This document shows positions 1 through 6,838 of a stretch of DNA of 12,383 nt, one piece after another. This DNA comes from Bacteroidetes bacterium UBA2234 (GTDB lineage: Bacteria; Bacteroidota; Bacteroidia; NS11-12g; UBA955). The DNA lies in NCBI GenBank assembly GCA_002347985.1, contig DDYM01000014.1, positions 1-12,383 of the forward strand, read 5' to 3'. The notes beneath the pieces are model-generated. The model was not told the origin of the DNA. It saw only the letters and a list, made by a program, of their open reading frames with translations, and did not search any database. A program made the translations under genes and the position numbers. Position 1 is the first letter of the stretch, and every line of letters begins with the position of its first letter.

Positions 1-969
1 ACCCTCTACCAAAAACAATTCCTCACCAAAGAAAGAAAAGGTACCCACCACCGAATTGTGGCGCAATCTATAAATTTTGCTCAATATCAAACCAAACTGC
101 ATCGGTCGATTGGGACTCAGAGCGACCTACGTATTTGGCTCGATGGACCGGCCGACAACTATCAATTCCACAGAAGCCAAATCTTACATAAACACAATTT
201 CTTGGACATACCCCCTGCAGATCATTTTGAATCCCACGGACCAACCCTACCCTTCATCGCAGAAAAACTCAAATCGCTTAAGCCCAATTCTCAAGTATTC
301 CTCGGGGTTCAATCGGGAAGTCAGCCATGGCTCCTACCCTTGATAGAATCGCATTTCAAATTCACATCGAGATACCCATCCTTGTTTGGTGAAGACAAAT
401 CTCATTTTCCGTTTCAAATTGATAATATCACGGAAGACATCGACATCGATTATTCCCAATCGCCTGATAAAATTAGTGCTCAAGAAAAATTGATTGGGGG
501 CGAGTGGTTTAGTTTAGCTGAACCCAAAGAACCGAATTTCAACCCCGAAGATTTCCATCTACAGAATGCAACTTTCATCCAAAACACGGCTGATACAACA
601 TTGCTTTCAGGGCTTTTGACACTCGATGAATTCAATCCCAAACCCAATGATGTAATCCTAATCGTGGTGAAGGTGGAAGATTCGGAAGGTGAAATTCAAA
701 CATCGCTTTGGAATCCACGTGAACCCAGAAAACACGATTTTACGAAGGAAATACTCGAAACTTCCCTGCAAATCGATTGGCGCAGCACCAAAATTGCAGA
801 TTTCAAAAATGCGGGATTCAATTACGCCTTGCACGCCATCAAACTCGCCGATATCCCCGGCTGGGAAAGCTATACCGAGTTACGAATTCAAATCACCGTT
901 GCAAACCGATGTATGATCGGTCTTTACAAAGGAAACCCGAGTTTATATGGGGTCTATTTAGAAAAGTGA
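1..969 (+). CDS. C-terminal part of an unrecognised protein (5' end outside the window)
   Basis: The reading frame is open from the first base of the window to the TGA at 967-969, about 322 codons. A GTG at 58 could serve as a start, but the frame upstream of it has no stop and the translation there (basic, ending HHRIVAQ) reads like protein. I therefore treat this as the 3' part of a longer gene. The visible part is soluble and acidic. It has no signal peptide or membrane helix, and its second half looks beta-rich (around the ILIVVKVED and LRIQITVANR stretches). I recognise no catalytic motif. It could be the soluble C-terminal domain of a larger envelope protein such as a membrane glycosyltransferase, but that is a guess. 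Its stop codon lies inside the 3' end of the convergent barrel gene, a 16-nt tail-to-tail overlap. Confidence 0.7.
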   Translation, partial: TLYQKQFLTKERKGTHHRIVAQSINFAQYQTKLHRSIGTQSDLRIWLDGPADNYQFHRSQILHKHNFLDIPPADHFESHGPTLPFIAEKLKSLKPNSQVFLGVQSGSQPWLLPLIESHFKFTSRYPSLFGEDKSHFPFQIDNITEDIDIDYSQSPDKISAQEKLIGGEWFSLAEPKEPNFNPEDFHLQNATFIQNTADTTLLSGLLTLDEFNPKPNDVILIVVKVEDSEGEIQTSLWNPREPRKHDFTKEILETSLQIDWRSTKIADFKNAGFNYALHAIKLADIPGWESYTELRIQITVANRCMIGLYKGNPSLYGVYLEK

Positions 970-2015
970 GACGGGTCCACCACCGTAAACACGCGATGTA
1001 AATTGAATCCCAATCGCACACCGGCTGTGTTCCACTGCGTTGTATTTCTCGAAATAAACAACGATTCATTCAACCCGATACTGTTGGTGAAATCCACCTG
1101 AAATACGTGTCCGCCCGTTTCGATATCAAATCCAATGGAAAAACTGTTGCGGAAATCGCCACGACCTGTGAGCACAGGGATATACTCTACATTCAGCGAT
1201 GTACGCGTTGTGATTTTGTACCGCATCCCCAATCCAAGAGCCAATTGAAATTGCGACACCCCCGAATTCACCATCATCGCACTGCCGCCTTGCTCACCCG
1301 TTTTAATGCTTGTAGTAGAGTCAAACCCAACCCATTTGCCTGATTTCGCTTGCGCCAAAGTGGTCGCAGTGCCATAATAAACAAACGTAGGAGAAACTTG
1401 CCACGAGAACTTGTCATTCTGTTTTCTACCCACAATCACCTGTCCTACATACGACATTCGCTGAGGCATGCTCAACTGCCAAAAACGCGTGGGATCTTTT
1501 GGGTCGATGGCTTCTCCAACCGCCAAAGTCCTCGCATTGTCGAATTGATACCGCGTATTCTTGTAATCCACAGCACCCAACAACAAAACGGACAACGGAT
1601 TTTTATTGTCGGTGGTTTGCGATATCAACTTGTACTTCACATATGCGTCAACGCCTTTCTCCGACTTCACATTGTATCTTCCTAAACCCAACATGGCACG
1701 ACGATTCAAGCCATATTCTCCGCCCAATCGAATGGTTGCTACATCCAATCCAAATGCATTGACCGCTCCAGAATTCACGGCGCCAAAACGATGGCTCATT
1801 TTAAAATCAAAAACCCCAGCATCAATCAATTCGATGCTTTGCAAATTCACAACTTTGGTTGTTTTGAATGCATTTTGAACTTCTTCTCCTTGCGGAACCG
1901 CAGGCTCGTCGAGCAAAGAAAAACTTGTATCATCCTGCGCCATCAAAGTTGAAACCGATGTCAACAAAACCGCCAATAACAATCCAAACCGACGACAACT
2001 ATTCAACCTTACCAT
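954..2015 (-). CDS. DUF5777-family outer-membrane beta-barrel protein (barrel 2)
   Basis: This 353-residue protein starts at the ATG at 2015. It has a signal peptide with basic residues, a leucine-rich core and a likely cleavage after LMA at residue 26. After an acidic linker comes a family-type entry, NAFKTTKVVNLQSIE, then FDFKMSHRFG. The rest alternates short amphipathic strands with Gly, Tyr and Asn turns (GLGMRYKITTRTSLNVEY, GHVFQVDFTNS), as in outer-membrane barrels. The family has no established function; many members sit beside c-type cytochromes. It is the last gene of the six-gene operon and overlaps the preceding barrel gene by 7 nt. An AAGGAG sequence touches its ATG directly, too close to be a standard ribosome site, so translational coupling is more likely. 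It is a diverged tandem paralogue of barrel 1. Its 3' end overlaps the convergent gene by 16 nt. Confidence 0.88.
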   Translation of the reverse strand: MVRLNSCRRFGLLLAVLLTSVSTLMAQDDTSFSLLDEPAVPQGEEVQNAFKTTKVVNLQSIELIDAGVFDFKMSHRFGAVNSGAVNAFGLDVATIRLGGEYGLNRRAMLGLGRYNVKSEKGVDAYVKYKLISQTTDNKNPLSVLLLGAVDYKNTRYQFDNARTLAVGEAIDPKDPTRFWQLSMPQRMSYVGQVIVGRKQNDKFSWQVSPTFVYYGTATTLAQAKSGKWVGFDSTTSIKTGEQGGSAMMVNSGVSQFQLALGLGMRYKITTRTSLNVEYIPVLTGRGDFRNSFSIGFDIETGGHVFQVDFTNSIGLNESLFISRNTTQWNTAGVRLGFNLHRVFTVVDPSHFSK

Positions 2016-2875
2016 CTCCTTACGATATTAAATCCAAAACGAAAATTCTTAAATGCATTGCCCCCATTCTCCCCTACCATATAGTAGGTTTCATTCATGG
2101 ATTGGGCGTTGCTCACACTCAACTGAAACATGTGCTTGGCTGTGAAAATCTCAAATCCCAACCCCAAATATGGCGATGCCGGACGATTTGTATTCTTATA
2201 CCCACCAATCACGTTGTAAAACTGATCGCTCATGGGCTTTTGTACCTCAGCGGTTAATGCGTAACGATTGCTCAATTTCAATCTTGTGTACCCACCAATA
2301 ACGGGAATATCGTTGCTTGAAGTGGTTGTATTTGCCAAATTGATGTGAATAAAACTCGGTGTCACACCAATCAAAAGTCGATCGCCGAAATTCTTCGAAA
2401 TATTCAACGTATTGATAAACCGCAAGCGATTGGAGTAATAGAATGGCTCGCCGGCAATGGTAGCACGATGATTCGTATTTATGGAAACATTGCTGTACCA
2501 AGAGGCAGTCCAGGACTTCGACTTCATAGGGATTTCCCACTTTACATAAGCATCCGCGATTTTATTCATGCTGCTTCGAGATGCACCTGTGGTAATTCGC
2601 TTACCCAAACCATAGTCCAAGCCGATGCGCATGTAACTTTGATCAAAACCATACCAGTTGTAGGCACCATCACCAAACGTACCAAAGCGGTGTTGGATGA
2701 ACATTTCCCACTGACCTTTGGGCAAACCCACGGTTCCGTGCATATTGATGATGCGCAGACTTTTTCTCTCCAAAGAAACTGCGGGTGGCAGGTATGTAGT
2801 GGCTAAAGCAAAGGACGACATGGAGAAAAGCAATGCCATCGCTAAAAGCGATTTGAAATTATTTTGGCAAACCAT
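2009..2875 (-). CDS. DUF5777-family outer-membrane beta-barrel protein (barrel 1)
   Basis: This 288-residue protein starts at the ATG at 2875. The N-terminus is a signal peptide with a lysine at residue 8, a hydrophobic core and likely cleavage after ALA at residue 25. A second in-frame ATG at 2839 would remove the basic n-region, so the first start is preferred. The mature part begins with a motif shared with barrel 2 (LPKGQWEMFIQHRFG) and continues as alternating strands (SYMRIGLDYGLGKRI, HMFQLSVSNAQSMNE), ending in an aromatic residue as barrels often do (FNIVRRW). The last 17 nt of the monoheme cytochrome gene overlap its start and its own end overlaps barrel 2, which suggests translational coupling. 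It is about 65 residues shorter than barrel 2 and lacks that protein's acidic linker. An outer-membrane location is inferred; the molecular function is unknown. Confidence 0.87.
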   Translation of the reverse strand: MVCQNNFKSLLAMALLFSMSSFALATTYLPPAVSLERKSLRIINMHGTVGLPKGQWEMFIQHRFGTFGDGAYNWYGFDQSYMRIGLDYGLGKRITTGASRSSMNKIADAYVKWEIPMKSKSWTASWYSNVSINTNHRATIAGEPFYYSNRLRFINTLNISKNFGDRLLIGVTPSFIHINLANTTTSSNDIPVIGGYTRLKLSNRYALTAEVQKPMSDQFYNVIGGYKNTNRPASPYLGLGFEIFTAKHMFQLSVSNAQSMNETYYMVGENGGNAFKNFRFGFNIVRRW

Positions 2876-3212
2876 TTCTAATCCATTTATTGACTTGATT
2901 CAGCTTGCAATTGTCGAGCTTTCCACCTGGAGGCATCAACATATGACCGCCTGTATTATTCATCGTGCCCACCAATCGTCCGTTGTTGGCCGCCAATGCT
3001 ACTTGATCATAACCAACCAGAGAAATTCCGGCGGAAGGCGAACTGCTGCCGTGGCATCCTACGCAATTGGCGTTGATGATTGGCTCGATGGTAGTGGCAA
3101 AAGTCACGTTGCTTGAATCGCAACTGCCATACAATTCTTGTTTGTTGTCGTAATAACAACCGGTAACTGAGGCCAGCAACAATACTGCGCCTGCAATGAT
3201 CACTGATTTCAT
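2859..3212 (-). CDS. Monoheme c-type cytochrome lipoprotein
   Basis: A 117-residue protein from the ATG at 3212, 4 nt after the stop of the diheme cytochrome gene. A GTG at 3233 in the same frame would overlap that gene and put a poor n-region before the signal, so I reject it. Residues 1-18 form a lipoprotein signal ending in VTGC, with Cys19 as the lipidated residue. The heme site is C50-V-G-C53-H54, and the likely distal ligand is Met93 in MLMPPGG. Cys31 (in CDSS) and Cys102 are a probable disulfide, because both recur at matching spacing in the second domain of the neighbouring diheme protein. The domain resembles small cytochromes of the planctomycete/Bacteroidota type. It should be attached to a membrane on the periplasmic side and carry single electrons. 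Its partners are unknown, but its genetic coupling to a barrel gene is notable. Confidence 0.88.
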   Translation of the reverse strand: MKSVIIAGAVLLLASVTGCYYDNKQELYGSCDSSNVTFATTIEPIINANCVGCHGSSSPSAGISLVGYDQVALAANNGRLVGTMNNTGGHMLMPPGGKLDNCKLNQVNKWIRNGLPK

Positions 3213-3216
3213 GAAA

Positions 3217-3876
3217 TTAATTGTTTGGTGCACCTGCGTTAATCCAGTTCTTTACTTGGTTGATTTCACAAGCACTTAATTTGTTGCCCCCTTTGGGCAT
3301 TGGGTAATAACCATTTTGATTGAGCGACATCAACAGACCTTGGTTTTGGGTGATTGAATTCTTAACCCCTGTATAGGTCGACAAATCCACATTCCCAGAA
3401 GCATTGCTGCTACTATGACAGCCCACACAATATTTGTTCATCAAGGGCGAAATCACTGCAGAGAATGTAAATTTTGAACTATCACAAACCGAAGCGCAAT
3501 TGATTCCATTTTTCGCACCGTCTGCAATCCAATCTCGAATCAAATTAACCTCATCGGTAGTGAGTTTTGGGCTTCTCCGAGGAGGCATTTCCCCATCTAT
3601 GATGATATTATACAACTTAGATGATGAAGGATGTCCTTTGGAAATTCCGCTACTGATGATATGCTTGTAAGAATCTAAAACATACCCTTCGGCCGAGGAA
3701 TTTGCATCATGACAACCACTGCTAGCGCATTTGGAGTTAAAAATGGGCAGAATGTCCCTTTCAAAGCAGATTCTCCCGTTGGGGTCGCTAAATACCTCAT
3801 GGGCACATGACTGCATCGCTGCAATGATCAACAAGGTTGCTAAAACCAAATACCCAAACCGCTTCAATTTATTCAT
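3217..3876 (-). CDS. Diheme c-type cytochrome lipoprotein
   Basis: This 219-residue protein starts at the ATG at 3876, 24 nt after the YceI stop. Residues 1-23 are a lipoprotein signal ending MQSC, with Cys24 lipidated; Met at -3 is a slightly unusual lipobox residue. Two cytochrome domains follow. Domain 1 has the variant heme motif C50-x4-C55-H56 (CASSGCH) and a Met97-Pro-Pro candidate axial ligand. Domain 2 has the standard C150-V-G-C153-H154 with Met193 as candidate ligand, and a probable Cys131-Cys203 disulfide. Domain 2 matches the next gene closely: first Cys to heme Cys is 19 residues in both, and second heme Cys to Met is 40 in both. The two genes therefore look like products of a domain duplication. 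It is probably a two-heme electron carrier tethered to the envelope. It is one of the two central components of the redox operon. Confidence 0.9.
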   Translation of the reverse strand: MNKLKRFGYLVLATLLIIAAMQSCAHEVFSDPNGRICFERDILPIFNSKCASSGCHDANSSAEGYVLDSYKHIISSGISKGHPSSSKLYNIIIDGEMPPRRSPKLTTDEVNLIRDWIADGAKNGINCASVCDSSKFTFSAVISPLMNKYCVGCHSSSNASGNVDLSTYTGVKNSITQNQGLLMSLNQNGYYPMPKGGNKLSACEINQVKNWINAGAPNN

Positions 3877-3900
3877 GATTGGATCTATTAATTGTGAGAA

Positions 3901-4443
3901 TTATTTTGCCAAGGGGCAGTCAACTGTAATGTCGATATCGTCAGAAACCGAAGCCGCACTCGCTGCTGGAATCTTGATTTGATAGTCGGAACATTTGATT
4001 TTAAAGTTGGCCTTCAAAGTCACATTTCCGCCTTTCACAACGATTTTGCCAGGGACTGTAATGTCTTTTGTAACACCGTGCATGGTCAATTTTCCAACCG
4101 ACTCAACTGCATATTCACCATCTCTGGTAAAGTTCACCGCTGCGATGTTTGAAATCTTACCTACGAAATTGCTGTATTGGAAACGCGATGTTTCCATGTA
4201 ATTTTCCTGAAAATGCTTCTGCATCAGTGCAGACTTGAATTGAAACCCATTCACAGGCACACGGAATTGCATTTGGTTTTTGGCTGGCGCAATGGCCGCC
4301 TCTACTTGTGCATTGGTTGCGCTAAACTCTTCAATGGCAGTTTTGCTTTTGAAAGAAATATTACCGGCAGAAGTTTTAAATACTTGTGCTTGAGACAAAC
4401 CCGCAATGGCTGAGAATGCGAAAATTAATAGTGACTTTTTCAT
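3901..4443 (-). CDS. YceI-family periplasmic protein
   Basis: A 180-residue protein starting at the ATG at 4443. An upstream extension in frame reaches 4515, but it runs over the previous gene and separates the signal from the N-terminus, so the later start is chosen. Residues 1-20 are a clean signal peptide ending SQAQ. The body has YceI features: HFQENYMETSRF near residues 77-88 and GKLTMHGVTKDITVPG near 117-132. YceI proteins are lipocalin-like barrels that bind long isoprenoid chains such as ubiquinone-type tails or polyprenyl lipids in the periplasm. Two cysteines near the C-terminus (in KIKCSDY and VDCPLAK) could form a disulfide. The gene lies 7 nt after the OB-fold gene and 24 nt before the diheme cytochrome. 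That position suggests handling of a quinone-like lipid in a redox chain, which is inferred and not shown. Confidence 0.9.
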   Translation of the reverse strand: MKKSLLIFAFSAIAGLSQAQVFKTSAGNISFKSKTAIEEFSATNAQVEAAIAPAKNQMQFRVPVNGFQFKSALMQKHFQENYMETSRFQYSNFVGKISNIAAVNFTRDGEYAVESVGKLTMHGVTKDITVPGKIVVKGGNVTLKANFKIKCSDYQIKIPAASAASVSDDIDITVDCPLAK

Positions 4444-4450
4444 ATGAATG

Positions 4451-4966
4451 TTATTTGATTGAATCTGAGTTTTCATGTTCAACGGAACGACTAACATCGC
4501 TCTGGTGTTTTTCATGTTTTAATAAATCGCAACGTGACAGGTCGATTTTCTTTTCGGCAAACAAATCATCGGCCGACATTGGAACAACCAAACCATCACA
4601 AACGCACTGTACTGTTACCATATCACCCGCCACAACACCACTCACCGCTGAATTCATAGAAGCGTGGAAATTGGCATTCACCATAAATCCTTCAACGCCT
4701 GATTTTAATTGTAAAGTAACACTTGAATCTCCCAAAACATCACCCACTTCGGCTGTCAACTTGACTGATTTTCCAACAAAAGTGGAGAAGGTCTTGGCCG
4801 CAGCTGTATCCGCATTTAATTCTGTCACCCACTGATTGATGTCCTTTTCAAAATCCGGGGTTCCAGTAGATTTATTTTCTGATGGTTTTGTATACAAATA
4901 GTATCCGATACCGATTCCCAAAATGAAAATTGCCAAAAGTGTGAGTAGGATGTTCCGTTTGTTCAT
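4451..4966 (-). CDS. Membrane-anchored OB-fold (tRNA_anti-like) protein
   Basis: This 171-residue protein starts at the ATG at 4966. The frame could be extended upstream to 5053, but that would overlap the divergent amidohydrolase and place 29 odd residues before an obvious N-terminal signal or anchor. Residues 1-5 are basic, and 7-25 form a hydrophobic helix without a lipobox Cys, so it is an anchor or an uncleaved signal. Residues about 56-150 look like the tRNA_anti-like OB-fold domain of Bacteroidota proteins: TFVGKSVKLTAEVGDV, then SSVTLQLKSG, then a hydrophobic VVAGDMVTVQCVCDG strand and a final RCDLL. Cys121, Cys123 and Cys146 sit where family members often have a CxG...C pattern. The tail (about residues 150-171) is polar and rich in His, Glu and Ser. 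The role is unknown and nucleic-acid binding is unlikely outside the cytoplasm. It is the first gene of the six-gene operon. Confidence 0.82.
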   Translation of the reverse strand: MNKRNILLTLLAIFILGIGIGYYLYTKPSENKSTGTPDFEKDINQWVTELNADTAAAKTFSTFVGKSVKLTAEVGDVLGDSSVTLQLKSGVEGFMVNANFHASMNSAVSGVVAGDMVTVQCVCDGLVVPMSADDLFAEKKIDLSRCDLLKHEKHQSDVSRSVEHENSDSIK

Positions 4967-5044
4967 AATATTGGTGATTTTTGCAAATAACAAATGTTGA
5001 TTTGCGATTCTTGTAACAACAAATGTGCCATGAACCCCCAAACA
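4967..5044. promoter_or_regulatory. Divergent intergenic promoter region
   Basis: These 78 bases separate the start of the redox operon (minus strand) from the amidohydrolase (plus strand), so both promoters should lie here or just inside the neighbouring genes. For the plus strand the best -7-like element is TTGATTTG at 4997-5004, with a TTG at 4971-4973 about 23 nt upstream; it matches TAnnTTTG at five of six fixed positions. For the minus strand the best candidate is CACATTTG, also five of six. Neither is perfect. I found no convincing operator palindrome. Confidence 0.35.
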
Positions 5045-6784
5045 ATGAAGCAAATAATTTCTTTCATCACACTCAATATCTTAATCATTCTTGGCATATC
5101 CGCTCAGAATCAAACAGATACAATCATTTACAAAGCGAAAAAAATATATACGGCCGACACTGGTTTTACCGTAGCCAATGCCATGGCAGTATCAAAGGGT
5201 GTGATTCTTCATGTGGGTTCAGACAAAACGGCCGATTCACTTTTTCCAAATGCCAAGGTGGTTCATTTCGACAACGACATCATTTACCCTGGTTTCATTG
5301 ATGCGCATTGTCATTTCCTCGCCTACTCCAAAGGGTTGTCGCAAGTGGACCTTGTGGGTACCAAATCCGAGCAAGAGGTAATTCAAAGAGTGAAGAAATA
5401 CCTGAAAAAGAACAAATCCAGATATAAAAAAACCAAGCCAAATCAAATCCAATGGATCATTGGAAGAGGATGGGACCAAAACGATTGGGAGAACAAGGAA
5501 TTCCCAACCATGGCCAACTTGAACAAAGCCTTTCCAAAAATCCCTGTTTGCCTAAGCAGAATTGATGGCCATGCCGTTTGGATCAATGAGGCAGCTGTAA
5601 AGGTTCTACAATTGAATCCCGACACCGTGATTGAAGGAGGGGAATTTATATTTAACAACCTGCCGCAAAGCAGCGAGAATAGTCAAGGAAGTGGGACCAA
5701 CAATGCAACTTCCACAAACAAACATTTGGGCCAATTTTTCACAGGGATTTGCATCGACAATGCTGCAGAAATCGTGAAGAACCAAATCCCAGAAGTACCG
5801 CTGTCTGTTTGGAAACCGTATTTACAAACTGGGCTAAAAAATTGTCATTCCCAGGGGTTAACACAATTGGTGGAGGCCGGCATTCAGGTGTCTGACATCA
5901 ATTTAATTCAAGACCTGCAGTCAAAAGGGGAATTGCCCATGAGAATTTATGCGATGCTATCGTGTAGCGAAGAAAATTTGGTTTATCTATCCAGAAACGG
6001 AATGACAGCCACGGATATGTTAACAGTGAGGTCGATGAAATTCTATTTGGACGGCGCACTGGGATCCAGGGGCGCACTGTTGAAGGGAGATTATTGCGAC
6101 CAATTGGGTCACAAAGGGTTACAATTGATGACGATTCCCACGTTTGAAATGTATCAGCTTCAGCTGCTCAGCAAAGGGTTTCAGGTCTGTGTTCACGCCA
6201 TAGGCGACAGCGCAAATAGCATCGCACTTAGAACCTTTAATCGCAACATTCCTGAGGGATACGATGCCCGTTGGAGAATCGAGCATGCCCAAATCGTGAG
6301 TGGCAGGGATCAGAAATTGTTTTCAAAAAGAAGCATCATTCCAAGCGTACAACCCACACATGCCACTTCGGATGCCGCTTGGGCCGACAGTAGATTGTGC
6401 AACACCGCAAACAAAGGAGGCTATGCCTATCAAAATTTATTGAGACAATCAAAAATAATTGCTTTGGGGACGGATTTTCCCGTAGAGGGCATTTCTCCCA
6501 TTCATACTTTTTATTCAGCCACACAGAGAATGGACGCCGAAGGCAAATTGTTAAAACCCTTTATCGGAGAGCAAGCGTTAACCAGAAAGCAGGCGCTTTG
6601 GGGAATGACATTGTGGGCGGCTTATGCCAATTTCGATGAAACGCGCACCGGCTCTTTGGAGGCAGGTAAACTGGCCGATTTTGTTGTACTCAACACAGAC
6701 ATCATGACCGCGGAGCCGGAGAAAATTCTAAAATCAAAAGTGAAGGCTACCTTTTTGGGCGGATTAAACGTTTACAAACGTTGA
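5045..6784 (+). CDS. Exported YtcJ-type metal-dependent amidohydrolase
   Basis: Starting at the ATG at 5045 gives 579 residues; an ATG at 5030 adds only MNPQT and cannot be excluded. The chosen start begins directly with a signal peptide that ends near ISAQ, so the enzyme is probably periplasmic. It has the Amidohydrolase_3 signature set in order: DAHCH (His88 and His90, metal binding), DGHAVW, LDGALGSRGA, VHAIGD (His384), EHAQ (Glu413-His414), PTHATSD (His439) and GTDFPVE (Asp477). The C-terminal LEAGKLADFVVL strand is typical of the composite beta-sandwich. Such enzymes hydrolyse C-N bonds of amides, N-formyl compounds or cyclic imides with metal ions; the substrate here is not predictable. 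A Ser/Asn/Gly-rich insertion (encoded at about 5660-5725) interrupts the barrel after the GGEF segment. It is transcribed away from the redox operon and appears monocistronic. Its length is normal for the family. Confidence 0.9.
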   Translation: MKQIISFITLNILIILGISAQNQTDTIIYKAKKIYTADTGFTVANAMAVSKGVILHVGSDKTADSLFPNAKVVHFDNDIIYPGFIDAHCHFLAYSKGLSQVDLVGTKSEQEVIQRVKKYLKKNKSRYKKTKPNQIQWIIGRGWDQNDWENKEFPTMANLNKAFPKIPVCLSRIDGHAVWINEAAVKVLQLNPDTVIEGGEFIFNNLPQSSENSQGSGTNNATSTNKHLGQFFTGICIDNAAEIVKNQIPEVPLSVWKPYLQTGLKNCHSQGLTQLVEAGIQVSDINLIQDLQSKGELPMRIYAMLSCSEENLVYLSRNGMTATDMLTVRSMKFYLDGALGSRGALLKGDYCDQLGHKGLQLMTIPTFEMYQLQLLSKGFQVCVHAIGDSANSIALRTFNRNIPEGYDARWRIEHAQIVSGRDQKLFSKRSIIPSVQPTHATSDAAWADSRLCNTANKGGYAYQNLLRQSKIIALGTDFPVEGISPIHTFYSATQRMDAEGKLLKPFIGEQALTRKQALWGMTLWAAYANFDETRTGSLEAGKLADFVVLNTDIMTAEPEKILKSKVKATFLGGLNVYKR

Positions 6785-6802
6785 TGAAATTTCTTTCGGA
6801 AC

Positions 6803-6816
6803 ATGATAACCATCAT
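6803..6816. promoter_or_regulatory. Candidate FNR/CRP-family operator palindrome
   Basis: The sequence ATGAT-N4-ATCAT is a perfect inverted repeat. It matches the FNR consensus TTGAT-N4-ATCAA at 8 of 10 positions; only the outermost base of each arm differs. Its centre is between 6809 and 6810. With a transcription start about 4-6 nt after the TACCTTTG box, the centre falls near -41 to -43, the usual position of a class II activator site. It could instead be a weak 5-bp hairpin after the amidohydrolase gene, but there is no T run behind it. Confidence 0.4.
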
Positions 6817-6838
6817 CAATCCTAGCCAACCCTCGTAT

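Noticed and set aside
1868..3116. Several open frames of 130-150 codons on the plus strand across the barrel and cytochrome genes
   Set aside because: They lie opposite genes with clear signal peptides, heme motifs and operon spacing. Their translations are low-quality, basic and Ser/His/Arg-rich with no domain.
3213..3233. GTG start for the monoheme cytochrome at 3233
   Set aside because: It would overlap the diheme gene by 17 nt and lengthen the signal with a non-typical n-region. The ATG at 3212, 4 nt after the preceding stop, begins directly with a good lipoprotein signal.
4967..5044. FNR box in the divergent spacer (TTGAT at 4997-5001)
   Set aside because: Only one half-site is present; the second half shows no match to ATCAA at the required spacing.
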